Shown piece by piece: positions 10,795-23,092 of a DNA stretch of 64,000 nt (within the stretch, counting starts at the first letter, position 1; every line of letters starts with the position of its first letter). Source of the stretch: Sordaria brevicollis. Taxonomy: Eukaryota; Ascomycota; Sordariomycetes; Sordariales; Sordariaceae. The translations under genes were made by a program, and so were the position numbers. A model generated the notes under the pieces. That model saw only the letters and a program-made list of their open reading frames with translations. It made no database searches and was not told the DNA's origin. Location of the stretch: assembly GCA_033439795.1 (NCBI GenBank), contig JAUTDP010000002.1, forward strand, positions 3,906,001 through 3,970,000. The letters are read 5' to 3'.

Positions 10795-13521
10795 GAGAGG
10801 TGATGATGAAGCATAGTGGGGGTCAAGCTTTGTGTTGAACGAAAGAAACAACTCGTCCAAAGGAAGGTGGAGGGGGCGAAGCCAGGGAGGGATGGGCTGG
10901 GAGAAAAGGAAAGGCAACCAGTTCATGGGACATGACAGTTGCTGGCTTCGCCCTGGGCCGCAAAACCGAGGTTGTTTTAGCCGGCTGAAGCTTCTGGAGC
11001 GGAAACGAGAAGCTGGCTAGTGTATAAAGAAAGTTAGTGTACACCATCTGTCTGTATTAACATGTGAAGAAATCACGGCTGGGTCTGGGACGGGACGGGA
11101 CGAGTAGGCTATGTCTGTGTGCAATTACTTGCGGGAGCGGCCTTTGAGGAGGCCAAGTGGAAGACAGTGTTTGGCTCGGACAAACAACCTTGACTTCTCG
11201 AACCGAACCCTAACACCATCATACTCCGCGTTTCCCCGTACTTCAAGATGAAGCTCATCATTTCAGCCCTTCGGGTTCGCGCCAACATGATCGCGCTTAT
11301 GTCGGATAGCCGCAGATCCGCGGCATCTTTAATTAGGAAGCGCGCGGTTAAAGCCAAGACTTTGTGGCTGTTTGCCCTTGGGTTGGACAAGGACGCCAAA
11401 GCAGAACCTGGGACAAGCCACATGGATGCTTGGATAAAGATGTGCTCTATTCGGAGTTCATGAGCGTACAGGCTCGTCTCGACTTGATTGTCTCGGAAAT
11501 TCTGTTGATTTTTGCGGCAAGCATTCAGCCTGGGATGAGACGACTTTCCACATTTTAAGTGTCACAGGACTTTGAAAAGGTCGACAACTGCAAAAACAAG
11601 CTGGCATATTGTCCATGTGAGAGAGATGGATAAACATCCGTTCCGCAGCTGTGGCGTATTCCTTTTCGCCTGCTCAACACAAGCTCGACAACTTTTGTTT
11701 TGACATGTGCGCTCGAGCTGATTTCCCGTTTGAGAACCCGTCAGCTCCGCGTTTCAAGCTTTCTCACGGTTGAGTCGTCGCCTTTATGTTATTCCTTGGG
11801 TAGCACCCGGATCCGTGTGTACCCTTTCTCCTCAAGGGACTTTGGTTGGAAGGTGATGCCGTTTCACACTTCGGAGCTTATACGCAGGGGGGAAGCTCGA
11901 AAAAGTCTTGGGTTTCATGAGCCAATCACTAATATCAGGTTGAAGGAATTTGGCGTACCTGGACTAAGCCAGGGTGAGCTACAGGATATTGACCCATTTT
12001 GGGGCAGATGGCCTCAACTATTCTGTACCCCCATTCATCGCAACGTGCTTCCCCACAGCTGGATGGCCCGGCAGGTCCACCAATTGATGGCGTTGTTCCA
12101 TGGGAATTCGAGGATGCAGGGGTTGAAAGGCAAGACGGTTGGCTGGGGGCCACGGGTTCGGTTGAGATCCAAGCCATTGGCGTCCACCTCGACGCCGGCT
12201 TGGCCTCGCATTGGCCCCTTTCAACTTTGGTACCTTGCGTTCCTGGCGACTGACCCGGGCCCTCCCCGTCTCGAAGAATTGCAGAAATGAGACCCTTGCT
12301 CGACTTTTCCGTTCCATTCGCAGAATCTCATCCTTCGGCGGCCATTCACTCTCTTTTGCTCTCCAACTGGCCTCTGGGCAATTCTCCCGCTTCCATCCCT
12401 TCTTGCACCAATCTCTGCCCGCCCTCCCCTGGCATTCCCTCAACCACGTTCCTTCATCATTGTGTTGTTTTCCCCAATCGTAAAAGGCCTTTGGATTTGG
12501 ATACGCGCGCGAAGGGATTTTTACCCAGTCTCTCATTTTATTTCCGTCTCTCGGAGAGTTGAAGGCAGCGAGTCGCTTCACAATAGCAATCATCAACAAA
12601 GTCCTTCCTTCATTCGAGGCTTTCATCCCGTCTCTTATCCCGCCCCATTGAACTATCTCAACCACAATAGCACCGGGTCGACCACACATCTTGCGACATT
12701 CGCAAACACCCAAGCCCACTTTTGACCTGGCGATCAAACGTCAATCCGGTCGCGTCGGGCCACGGTCCCTTCTCCAGTCCTTTCCAGTCCCTCAGACCCT
12801 CACAGACTCGACCTGTCGATCCGGCCTCTGCCACCCAAACAGTGTCTATCACTGCCCATCACTTTTGCCAATCGCTGGCCCCGTCCCCATCATCCTCCTG
12901 CGCGCGCTGCACCCCGCGAACTAAGTACTCAACGAGTAACAAGTCGTCCTCAAGTCAATTGCCAAATCAAGACGGACCTTCGAATTTGCTTGCTTGTCCG
13001 GTTACCGCCCGCCCACCCGCTGGTGGCTGATACTTTCGGTTTTCGATACCCAAACGCACGCCAATCCTCGGCGGCGCTTCCATCATTCTGAATTTGCGGC
13101 AATGCGACTCCAGCTGGAATAGGGCTTGACTTGACCAGCGGTTCCTCCACATAGCGAAGGAAGCGACCCACTCATTTACGAAACCAACTGCTTCAGTTCT
13201 TCTTTCCTTTACATCGATCATCCTTTCTATTCTTTCCCTCCACCAACCTTCGTCGTCATCGTCGACATCTTCATCGACGTCGCGACCCTGGAGTGTCTAT
13301 CCCCTTCATAGAGGCAGGCACAGTCGATACCATCGCTGGACGAGGAACGACTTGTGCCGACGGCGGGTCCGGGAGCATTCCACTCATTATCTTTCTTCAC
13401 TCCTTTGAGGGCATTCTCAACTTGGTCTCGACTGTGTCGCTTGACCGTATTCTTTCTCTTTTGCTTACTCAAGTAGGTATTCTTTTGGGCATCTTGACTT
13501 GCCCTCCACCTTCTCATCAAG
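10795..13521. other. Long intergenic region and CT-rich leader of the KCH-type gene
   Basis: A 2.7-kb stretch with no convincing gene. Frames of 196 codons (11700-12290, plus) and 239 codons (12018-12737, minus) overlap each other, show no domain and have no ATG at the frame start. From about 12,300 to 13,521 the DNA is strongly pyrimidine-rich on the plus strand, like a fungal promoter and 5' leader. It probably contains the regulatory region of the channel gene downstream. Confidence 0.5.
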
Positions 13522-16500
13522 ATGGGGTTCCTTGGCTTGTTCTCACGAAAGGTGACGGTCCAACCGGAACAAAAATGGGATTTTATTGTAAGTCTACCTG
13601 TCTGCTCAAGCCTAATGATTTCTTGGCCAGCTAACCCCCAATCATAGAGTCTCAATGACTTCAAGTCCGAGTCGATCTTTACTCCTCTAGCGTACGGCTA
13701 CCTATGGGTTTCCGTCTTTATCTCGTGCGCCGTCTACGTTGTCGATATTTTCACCATGGTTCAACTCTTGGCCTTCCAGAAGGAGTATTCTCCCGATATC
13801 CAGGCGAACTCGCTCATTTCTTCCACTGTAGCAAAGTGGATCTTCACCATCTGCATTATCCTCTCGGCCGTCAACCTTATTTACGAGCATATTCGCGCCA
13901 ACCGGGCGATGCGCAGCGGAAGCGTCGCTGAATCGTTCCTTGATCACCTGGCCGCGAAACTCGAGTCTTTGCGCATTTTCGGAGGGAAAGGATGGAAGCG
14001 ATTTCTGGTTTTCGCTGCACTGACCGAAAGTAAAAAGGGCGTCGAGTACATCGCCCTATTCTGCTACTTTAGCTTCCAGTGTAAGTTTGCCTTATAACAT
14101 GACCATCTTTTAACCATGTTTTAGCTCACGAATGTTCTCATTAGCATGGATCCGTGTCCTCATCTGTTCTGGTCCTCGTCAGGTTGTCAACGCATTCTCT
14201 CTATACGCTTTCTTCACCACTGAATTTAAGATCGACGGCAAGGATTTTGGCGACTCGGTAATGGATTTCTTCAGGAAGATCGAGGCTTTCGCTGAGAACG
14301 ACTACCGCCAAGCTGCGACTCTATCCGGCATGTGCTTTACCTTGGTCATCTGGATCTTCTCGTTCCTGTCGCTGCTGATCTCTGGCGTCCTTTTCGCTTG
14401 CTTCTTGTGGTGTTACATCCCTCGTGCGGATGGCGGCTTGAACGGGTTCTGCGAGCGCAAGGTCAACAAGCGCTTGAAGCAGATTGTGTCGGCCAAGATC
14501 AATGCGGCAATGGCTGAAGAGGAAGAGAAGAGAAAGAAGGCACAGATGAAGGCGGCCAAGAAGAAGGGCGAGGATAGGCCAATGACGATGAAGGCGACAC
14601 TCCCGAATATTGGCGTCAGTATCGAAGACAGAACTGAGAAGTTGCCCGAGATGCCATCGCTCAGCAGGCAGGATACGATGGCTACACTTCCGGCTTACTC
14701 CTCCCGTCCGACCACCCCCGGAGGCTACGAGCTCAATTCGATTGAAAAGCGGCCGATGCCACCATCCCGGGCGGGAACCTTTGCGACCCAATTCTCCGGC
14801 GCCTCCAGCACATCACTCATCGGTGCAGCTGCCGAACCTGCTAGACAGCGCCCGAACGATGTCCCTAGTGTTCCCAAGATCGATATGAACAATATTCCGC
14901 CGACGAGAACAGCAACTATGCTCTCGAAAGACAGCTATGGATCTGCACCTCAGTCGAACTTCCAACCGCGTCCTCTTGGAAGGGCCGCTACTGGGCTTTC
15001 TAACTATGACTCTGGGACGTCTCCGCCTGACTTTCAACCTCGTCCTCTTGCTAGAACGGCGACTGGGCTATCCAACATCAGTTCTGCGCCTTCACAGCAA
15101 TCGAACTTTCAGCCACGACCACTCACGAGGGCTGCGACTGGCATTTCTAACATTGGCCCTGCGCCTCAGTCGCAGCTACAGCCAAGTCAGCCCCGTCCTC
15201 TTACTAGGGCCGCGACAGGACTATCCAACATGGGTCCCGGACCTCAGTCGCAACCGAACTCTCAGCCCCCTAGGGCTGGAACAGTTCCACCGCAAAATAA
15301 CTTTGGACCTAGCATCCAACAGCAACCTCCTCCTAGGGCTGGAGCAGTCCCCCCAAGAAACGATTTCGGGCCTTCAATGCAACAGCAAAATCCCTCCTTT
15401 GGGCCTCGCTACACTGAGAGCCCTGCGCCCTACCCGAACGCACCGGCGCCTGCCTTCCAGCCACCCGCCCGGGCGCCGACTGCTCCTCCGATAAGCTATT
15501 CTAACAATAACTACAGGGGCGTTGAGCCGAGACCGATCGAACGTACGTATACTGGTCGCGTTGGAAACCAGAGTCAGTACGATAACTTCTCGAGAGGTGG
15601 CCAAGTACCTCAAACCAACAACCCTTACGGTGGCCCAAGTGATCACATGTCGCATGGGTACGATCAGGATGGTTACGGTGGTAGTTACGGCCAAGATAGC
15701 TATGGCCAGGATAGTTATGGACAGGATGGTTACGGGCAACAAGGCTATGGACAGAATAGCTCTAGCCACGACAACTACAGACAAGATAGCTATGGATATC
15801 CAGCACAGAACAACACCCAAATGCCGCCCAGGCTGAGAAGCGCTCCCCCACCGAGAACACAGCCCGGATACCAACCCTATATGCCCCAGAGGAACATGAC
15901 GGCGCCACTGGAGGACCAGCCATACCTTCGCCATCAGCAGAATCCTAGCAAGAGTTCTCTGAGCAGTGTGGCTGAACTACCAGCAGAACTGCCAGTTCAA
16001 ACTCCGAGTGAACAGCACCCCACGGCCAGAGCAGGAAGTGTGACTTCGGATTACCTGGAGTACATGATGGACGGCTCACCTAGAACGAGGAAGACAGATG
16101 CTCCCAAGTCGAGAAACGGGAGCGTAAGCAGCCAGGGTAGTGGTGCTGGTAACCAAGAAACCAAGAGCAATGGGGCGCACTCAAGACAAGGAAGTGCCGA
16201 TAGTGTTCCCAGGGGTGCCTACGCTGGTACTAAGAGCAGATCCAGCAGCAGGAAAGGAAGTGTAGCTTCTTCCGTTGCCAGCAGCAGTAATGGTGCCCAT
16301 CAAAGACAAGGCAGCGCCGGTAGTGTTGCTTCTACTCTTTCTTCTCGTCGGGATACGGAGGATACTACTGCTACTCACACCAGACAAGCCAGCAGCGATA
16401 GAGTTGCTACCACTGCAGCTCCCGCCAGCCGCGAGGACTACTTTGCCAACAACACCCTTGCTCGACAAGCTAGCAACGCTGCTGCTCCCTCACAAGACTC

Positions 16501-17233
16501 CATAGGTGGTAACACCGCCAACAATGATGCCGCCAACAAGCCCGGTGGCAGCAACAACCGCGCCACTACTCCTCAGCAGGGGCAGGATGACGAGGAAGAC
16601 GAAGACGATTACTTCGGCATCAACCGCGCTCTCTCCCAGCGCCAGCAGAAGAACGGCAGTGCTCTCTCCACGACAAACCGCTCTGATAACAACGACTCCG
16701 CCGAAGATTACTTTGGTCCTACTACCTTCGGCAACACTTTCATGCGTACCAACACCGCTCCGGTTGGCCTAGACAGCAACAGTGACGGTAGGAGCATCAG
16801 AACGGTAGAAAGGACAGCTACTGCTCCTCCCTACCTTCAGCAACAACCGCAACAGCGTCAACAGCAGAAGCAATACCTGCCGCAGCACCAAGAGCAGGAC
16901 GAGGAGGAAGAGGACTACTTCAGTCAACCCAGCTACAACGGCAATCGCAACAACAATTACAACACCACTCACTATAACAGCAACGCTACCAACAATACTA
17001 CTGCCAGCAGGCTTTATGGTAGCAACAACAATAACAATACCAATAATGGATGGAACGAGGATATTGAGCAAGGGGATATGAGACAAGAGACATACCGCAA
17101 CAACAACAACAACAACAACAACGGCGGTGGAAACGGAGGTTATGGAGGAGGCTATGGAGGATATGGACAAGGAAACAGCAGAGGAGGGGATTATGACTAT
17201 GACGGTAGCGGCTACGGTAGTGGCAGGTGGTAG
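13522..17233 (+). CDS. kch1: Fungal KCH-family potassium channel with very long disordered C-terminus
   Basis: Three exons (13522-13587, 13648-14080, 14145-17233) encode 1195 residues. The N-terminal 290 residues match the fungal KCH family (yeast Kch1/Prm6, low-affinity K+ influx at the plasma membrane, linked to pheromone and calcium signalling). Visible parts are the MGFLGLFSRK start, membrane segments at about 37-60, 84-101, 154-175 and 224-257, the GPRQVVNA block and the WCYIPRADGGL end of the core. An Ala/Glu/Lys helix follows (about 286-305). The remaining 900 residues are low-complexity: five QPRPL-R-A-T-type repeats, a Tyr-Gly-Gln-Asp repeat, Ser/Arg repeats, acidic EDYFG patches, polyGln, polyAsn and a Gly/Tyr-rich end. 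Yeast homologues are far shorter. Confidence 0.85.
14955..15345 (+). repeat. Degenerate tandem repeats coding for Q-P-R-P-L-x-R-A/T-A-T-G
   Basis: Inside the channel gene, five imperfect units with the core QPRPL-xR-A/T-AT (four of them closing with TGLSN or TGISN) occur at about 70-90-base spacing (14955-15225), then two PPRAG-type variants. The DNA copies differ at many third positions, so the unit is held at protein level rather than being a recent DNA duplication. Confidence 0.75.
15660..15800 (+). repeat. Tandem Y-G-Q-D repeat within the channel tail
   Basis: About ten units of a Tyr-Gly-x-Asp/Gln/Asn motif, for example GQDSYGQDSYGQDGYGQ, encoded within the disordered tail. The composition (Tyr, Gly, Gln, Ser) resembles prion-like, phase-separating domains such as those of FUS-type proteins; the function is inference only. 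Confidence 0.75.
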
Positions 17234-17766
17234 TAGTGTACCTTGACCTCGACCAAGAAGCCACTGCCTCTACGCCCCAATATCAAACAGCAACAGCAAC
17301 ACTTTGTATACCTTTTTTCTAAACTACTACTTACTCAAACATAACGCAACTATAATGCGTTGGTTTCAGATTACACTTATGATAGGCATGCAAAATACCC
17401 ACGTTTCATTGTATTCAAGAACTCGAGATGTACTCTATCCCCCTTTCGACTGTTCTAAAGTCAAGTAACTGAAAAAGGGGTAAAGTTTCAGTATTGACAC
17501 AATTGATTGTCTCTCACAAGTTCAATATACGTCTTCTTATCTCTCCTTCCTGGAAAATTGTGCCGCAAATACCGTTTATGTCATTATATGTGACAGGACT
17601 CTACAACAAATTGAAACCTAACAACGCCGTAACTCCTCCTATGTCCAATCAAAGAGGAGAATCCTGCAAGCCATCCGCCCTGTATTCCAGCATTCATCAT
17701 TATGTAAAGTATGAGCTGATCAACCTCGAGGTCAGGTCAGGCGTCTCCCCCCGCCTCTGCCACCTG
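17234..17766. other. Convergent intergenic region
   Basis: 533 bases between the ends of the channel gene and the GH5 gene, moderately AT-rich. It should contain both 3' ends and polyadenylation regions. No ORF or RNA gene is supported. Confidence 0.4.
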
Positions 17767-20615
17767 TTAAAATGCTTCCGAAAGATTCTCAAACGACGGA
17801 ATCTTGGACACGTCGCAGTTGAATTCTCTCTCCCAGGCTTTCTTGGGGAGGACACCAGCTTCCAAACCCTTTTTGTAGCTCCATTGGTACCTGTTAATTG
17901 TTCGTCAATAAACCGGTTATGATCGTGTTGGGAGGGCAGACAATCCAGATATCAAGAGGAAAAGAAAATAACGAGGGAAAAGGGAGAAACAACTTACGCA
18001 TCCTCAGTATCCCAAACCCAATAAAACCACCCCCAACCTTTCTCAAAACTATGCATCTGTGCCTCCGCAAACATCTTGAGAAAGGTCTTGTAATCATCAC
18101 TCCACTGATCCGGCGGCGCGTTCGCAGCGATGCAATCACACCTGCGGTCCTTGTACGGGCATCTCGGTGTGAGCACATCACTACCCGGACTGCCCGTCAC
18201 CAGCGTGCCCGTCCACCTGTTTCCCCACCCGACATTCGTCAGATGCTTGGCGCAGTCCGTGTCGGCCTGCGACCACTCGGCCACCAGCGTCGGGCCATAC
18301 CCGCGGCTCCGGTCCATCGACAGTTCCGTCTGTTCCGTCCACCCTTCGCACGCGAACTTGATCTTGTCGTAGTGCTTGTAGACGATCTGGTTGGTGTTGA
18401 AAATGACGTACTGGTGCACGTCCAAGGCGGCGCCGTCGCCCAGGTCCTGCAGTTCGCCTTGCCAGTTGTCAAGCCCCCTAAACCCGTCGCCGAAGACGAC
18501 GATGGCGTCTTTGACGCCGTTCTTGCGCACCATGGCGTAGGCGTCCTCGATCCACTGCAGCACGGCGTCGACGCTCAGGTACGTCATCTTGGGCTCGTTG
18601 GCCAGGCCGTAGTGGCTGATGATGTTCTTGTACCGGTCCTGCGCAAAGAACTTGGACAGGCGGTCGTGGATCTCGAGCGAGCGTTTTGCGTTGAGGTCAC
18701 CGTCTGTCCCGTTAAGCCAGCCGATGTACCCCTGACGGCCGGAGTGGTTCCACCCGTTCTGGGAGCCGGGCAGGCCGTGCAGGTCCAGGTTGACGCGCAG
18801 GCCGTACTTGCGGCACCACTCGACGGCGCGCAGGAGGTAGCGCCACGAGGTGCGGAAGAGGTACGCGTCGCCGTCGTAGGTCTGGACGGCCCAGTAGGAG
18901 AAAGGGATGCGCACGTGGTCAAGCCCAGCGTCGGCGATCTCCTTGAAGGTTTGCTCCGTCACGAAGGTGGCGTAGTGCTTCTCGAACACGGACTCGCATC
19001 GGGCGCCGAGGTGCTTGCACAGCGTCCATTCGTCGACGACGCCGAGGCGCAAGTCGTAGGCAAAGAGGGAAGTCGTGATGAAGGGCTCTAGACTGAGCCA
19101 GCCGCCTACGTTGACGCCGCGGGCGGGTTTCTTGGCGTAATCACCCCACGGCTTGTTGAGGGCCGGGACTCGTTCGTTGGCGGCTTTGGAGTCATCCCAT
19201 TTGGAGAAGAGGCCCATGACAGGTAGGTCGCCGACCATCTGAGCCGTGTAGGTGAGGTTGAAGTCGGTCGTATCGGCCCATTTGAAAGGATTTAACCAGC
19301 TTGGAGCGTCGGCGGGGATATCGTCGGGTGAGATGTCGTCCAGGTTTTGTGAAGGGGTGTCGTCATCCTTGTCATTGTCGTCACCCGACTTCTTTTGGCT
19401 GACGGTCACGGCGATGATGATAATGATAATGACGATGAGCACACCGATGCCCACCGCGATCCATAGCTTCTTCCGTTTCCTCTTGGGTGGAGAAGACCCT
19501 ACTTCATCACTCATCTTGTCCACTGAATCATAACCGCTGCTAGAAGACAGACTTGGTCCGCCATGCCCGCCACGAAGATTTTGAATCCTTGACAAGAAGC
19601 CGCCCTTCTCTAGCATGCCACCACTGACATTCCGTGACCTTAAGCCCTGTTCAAGCATAGGACCACTTGCAACCCTGAGGCGAGTCCTGTCATCTCTGCC
19701 TCTGTTATCGGGACGTAACCGTTCATAACTTCGAGGCTTGTCTGACGGTCTAGCATCCACAACTCGATATCCCTTATCGTCGCTGTCTGTCCTCCTATGC
19801 GGGTTCAGGCGTTGATACTCGTCGTCGCTCTCCATTGCCGATGTCCTTTTCCTGGCCCTTTCGTCCCTCTTCCTTGCCGTAAGATACTGGTACTCGTCGT
19901 CGCTATCGGGTGGCACCATTCTCGGTTTGGATCGTGTTCGCTCGTCTCTGGTGGCATCCCTGTAATCTTTCGGTCGCCTTGAGGTAGAGTATCGGTACTC
20001 GTCCTCGCTCTCCACCGCTGCCGCCCTTGGTGGTCTGCTAGACCTTACTCTCTCCCTTTCCCTCTCACGGTCTCTTTCCCGCTCTCTCTCACGCTCTCGT
20101 TCCCGGTCCCTTTCCCGTTCTCGATCCCGTTCCCGTTCCCTTTCGCGTTCCTTCTCCTGTTGCTCCCTCTCCCGTTCCTTCTCACGTCGCATCCTCGATT
20201 CTCTCCGGGCCTCGCGCATGCGCTCCCTTTCTCTTTGCTGCTCCCGTTCCCATGCCACGTCCCTCTCGCTCTGGTCATCACGACCCCGTTCCAGAGCCCG
20301 CTTGACCTCTTTCTTTGGACTGGCTTTTTGTTTTGCATTTTGCTTGTTGAGCTGGGCCAGGGCTGCTGCTGATAGTGTTGATGAACTGCGATTGGACGAT
20401 TCTCCTCTGATTTCGGCTCCCCCTCCTCCTCTGGTGATGGGCGGCACGCTGGTTCCAGACTCGGGCCTCCTGCTTCTGCGCCTTGGATCGCGGCCAGCGC
20501 GCTCACCGTTATCGTCACTATCCCTGACCGCTGAAGAGTTGCGACTACGCCTCTGCGCTGACTGTCTCCGGGGCCTGTAGTCCCGCTCCGGGGAAGAATC
20601 CCTTGGGGGTGGCAT
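17767..20615 (-). CDS. exgD: Membrane-anchored GH5 glucan 1,3-beta-glucosidase (exgD type)
   Basis: Two exons, 20615-17998 and 17890-17767, over a 107-nt intron; 913 residues. The frame is open 30 bases further upstream but begins there with TTG; the first ATG gives MPPPRDSSPERD. It is built as a type II membrane protein. A cytoplasmic tail of about 380 residues includes a long Arg-Glu/Asp repeat (about residues 145-195). One membrane segment follows (about 383-407, KRKRKK then a Val/Ile run), then a linker and a GH5 catalytic domain (about 480-900). The GVNVGGWLSLEPFI signature, the acid/base Glu674 (LANEPKM) and nucleophile Glu780 (VAEWSQ) are present. It probably trims cell-wall beta-1,3-glucan outside the cell. 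The last exon carries the family's conserved YQWSYKKGLEAG end, supporting the splice. Confidence 0.92.
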
Positions 20616-21775
20616 TATTGCTGCGTAGCCACCTCTCCAAGTCAACTGCTGCTGGATGCCGGAAAAGATGGAGAAGGCATGATAATGTGAAAAGAAGAGG
20701 CAGCCAAGATCTGGGATTAAGGAGGTTGAAATTGTTAGTCCCTGGATTGGAGCCGCTGGTTGCTGAGTGGAGTGGTGACGACGACCCCTGCCACGCTATT
20801 TTCTGACCTGTTCCCTGCCAACTTTGCTGCGCCGGCAGCTGTCTCCCGAGCTGAGATGCTCTGGCTGTGCTGATCCAGGGCGTTTGGTTCAGGCTTTTGG
20901 GCTTCCAGGCTTCCATGCTTCAGCAGTCGCTCTTTCCTTTCGCGTTGTAATGGGAGCAGTTTCCCACTGTGCCCAGCCTTGGTTTCAGCTTGGTCAATCT
21001 TGGCCCAAGTGTTGGAAGGAACTGTCCTGAAGGATAGTTGGCTGGCCAACCTCGTCCACTGTTTAATATGCCAACCTCTATCACGCCTTTCAGTCACAAA
21101 TCAAGATTCAAACGCCGGCGGAGAGATTGAATACGAAAGCCAAGGGGCTTGGAAGAAGAATGGAGAAGAAGCAAGGCGTGGCGGTGTCTCATTAAATATC
21201 AACAGACGCCGCATTGAATCTGAGATCTGCAACTTTCTTTCACCTCTTCACTTGGGATGAACTGGTTCCTCATATGCCTACACCACAGCACGGTCTGTTT
21301 ATCTCCGCTGCTGGATCGTGGCGCTTGCGGATACCGAAGCGCGGGCAGAGACCCGGAGTCCCGGACACGATGAGCATCCACTCTAACGGATCGCTCTGCA
21401 CGGACCTCCAAACTTTGAAGAGCCCAAAAGGCGGGGAAAATGGATGCCGAGATGGGTCTTGCTTTTTTCCCCTGTCCTGCCTGTGCTCCAGCGGGCAGCA
21501 CCGCTAAGAGGGCAGGCATGGGGCCCCGCGCTGGACTTCATTTGTTGACAAGAGCGATCTCCAAGACACGACTCCAACAAAGCCGTTGCAAGCCGACCGA
21601 CCCTCATCCCGTTTTGATACAATGTCGGCTTTTTGGGATTTGTGTCCCGTCGATAGTAGGGGAGAATTCTGCCCTCTCCTCTTCCTCTCTTTCAATTGAT
21701 GTGGTGTTTGTTGACTTGCTTGTCGTCTCATCATTTGTTTCTAACCCCATCTTTCATCTCGTTGTTGCGAACACC
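20616..21775. promoter_or_regulatory. Divergent promoter region, GH5 glucanase / E1-beta
   Basis: 1.16 kb between divergent genes. The right end (about 21,660-21,775) is CT-rich and leads into the E1-beta ATG. Several short frames overlap on both strands, none with a recognisable product. No specific operator was identified. Confidence 0.45.
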
Positions 21776-23092
21776 ATGAGAGGCTCAACTATCCGACCAA
21801 AGGCGCAATGTCTTCGTTCTCTTTCCAAGGGCTTAGTTCAACGTCCTACACCTGGGTTTCGATCGGTCCCCGCTGCTGCTGCTCTGGCAACTTCTGTCCA
21901 GTGTCAACGAGCGTACTCGACACATCCTCCTCATGCGAAGCTCAATCTTCCTACCGACTATTCGACAACCCCATTGCTTGCGCAAACATCACAAGTAGCA
22001 CTCAACAACCCTGAGCTGTCTGCCGAAACCCGCAATGGCTCAACAAAGCGTATGAACATGTTCCAGGCGGTCAACGATGCGCTGTCCATTGCGCTCGCCC
22101 AAGATGAGTCGGTCGTGATATTTGGGGAGGATGTCGCCTTTGGTGGTGTATTCCGCTGCACGGGAAAGCTTGCCGAGACGTATGGAGGAGACCGCGTCTT
22201 CAACACTCCCTTGTGCGAGCAGGGTATCATGGGTTTCGCCATTGGCGTGGCTGCCGAGGGAATGCGCCCTGTTGCCGAGATCCAGTTCGCCGACTACGTA
22301 TACCCAGCTTTCGACCAGCTGGTGAACGAGGCCGCCAAGTTCAGATACAGGGATGGTTCTTGCGGACGTAGTGCTGGAGGGTTGACGGTGCGCATGCCTT
22401 GTGGAGGTGTTGGCCATGGTGGTCTCTACCACACGCAATCGCCAGAGAGCTTGTTCACACACATCCCCGGTTTGCGTGTGATTATGCCCAGGTCCCCAAT
22501 TCAGGCCAAGGGGTTGCTGTTGTCTGCCATTCGCAGCAATGACCCGTGCATCTTCATGGAACCCAAGATTCTCTATCGCGCTGCGGTTGAGCAGGTTCCC
22601 ACGGGGTCTTATACGCTACCATTATCCAAGGCCGAGGTGCTGAAGGAAGGAAAAGACGTCACCATCATTTCCTATGGGCAGCCCCTATACAAGTGCATGG
22701 ACGCACTACAGAAGGCCGAGAAGGATTTTGGTGTGTCGGTGGAACTGATTGACCTCCGGACCGTCTATCCGTGGGACAAGGAGACCGTGTTCCAGAGTGT
22801 CAGGAAAACAGGGCGCTGCATTGTGGTCCATGAATCCATGGTCAATGCCGGCATTGGTGCCGAGGTGGCCGCTGCCATCCAAGAGGACTCGGAAACGTTT
22901 GTGAGACTCGAAGCACCTGTGGCTCGGGTTGCTGGATGGAGCATTCACACGCCTCTGATGTTTGAGGCCCTAAACATCCCCGATGTTGCGAGTGAGTAAA
23001 CCTTTTTCCTGTTGCGAGTGTGGTGAGAGTGACAATACGCTAACTTGACATTAGGAATCTATGCCAACATTAAGAAAGTGCTGAACTTTTGA
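21776..23092 (+). CDS. Branched-chain 2-oxoacid dehydrogenase E1 subunit beta, mitochondrial
   Basis: Two exons, 21776-22991 and 23055-23092, encode 417 residues; the last exon holds only the final 12 residues. The frame is open upstream of 21776 but the ATG in ACC-ATG-AG begins a normal Arg/Ser-rich mitochondrial presequence ending near RAYSTH. The body is the transketolase-like beta subunit. It has the FGEDVAFGGVFRCT and FNTPLCEQGIMGFAIG blocks, AEIQFADYVYPAFDQ, and a C-terminal transketolase domain with LIDLRTVYPWD and VHESMVNAGIGAEV. The FGGVFRCT region marks it as the branched-chain (leucine/isoleucine/valine) enzyme rather than pyruvate dehydrogenase. It pairs with an E1-alpha encoded elsewhere and uses thiamine diphosphate. 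Confidence 0.92.

Noticed and set aside
11700..12290. 196-codon plus-strand frame
   Set aside because: Starts with TTG, overlaps equally long minus-strand frames, shows no domain or codon pattern, and lies in the promoter region of the channel gene.
12018..12737. 239-codon minus-strand frame
   Set aside because: Antisense to pyrimidine-rich leader DNA; composition (Arg, Lys, Gly, Trp) reflects purine-rich antisense sequence rather than a protein family.
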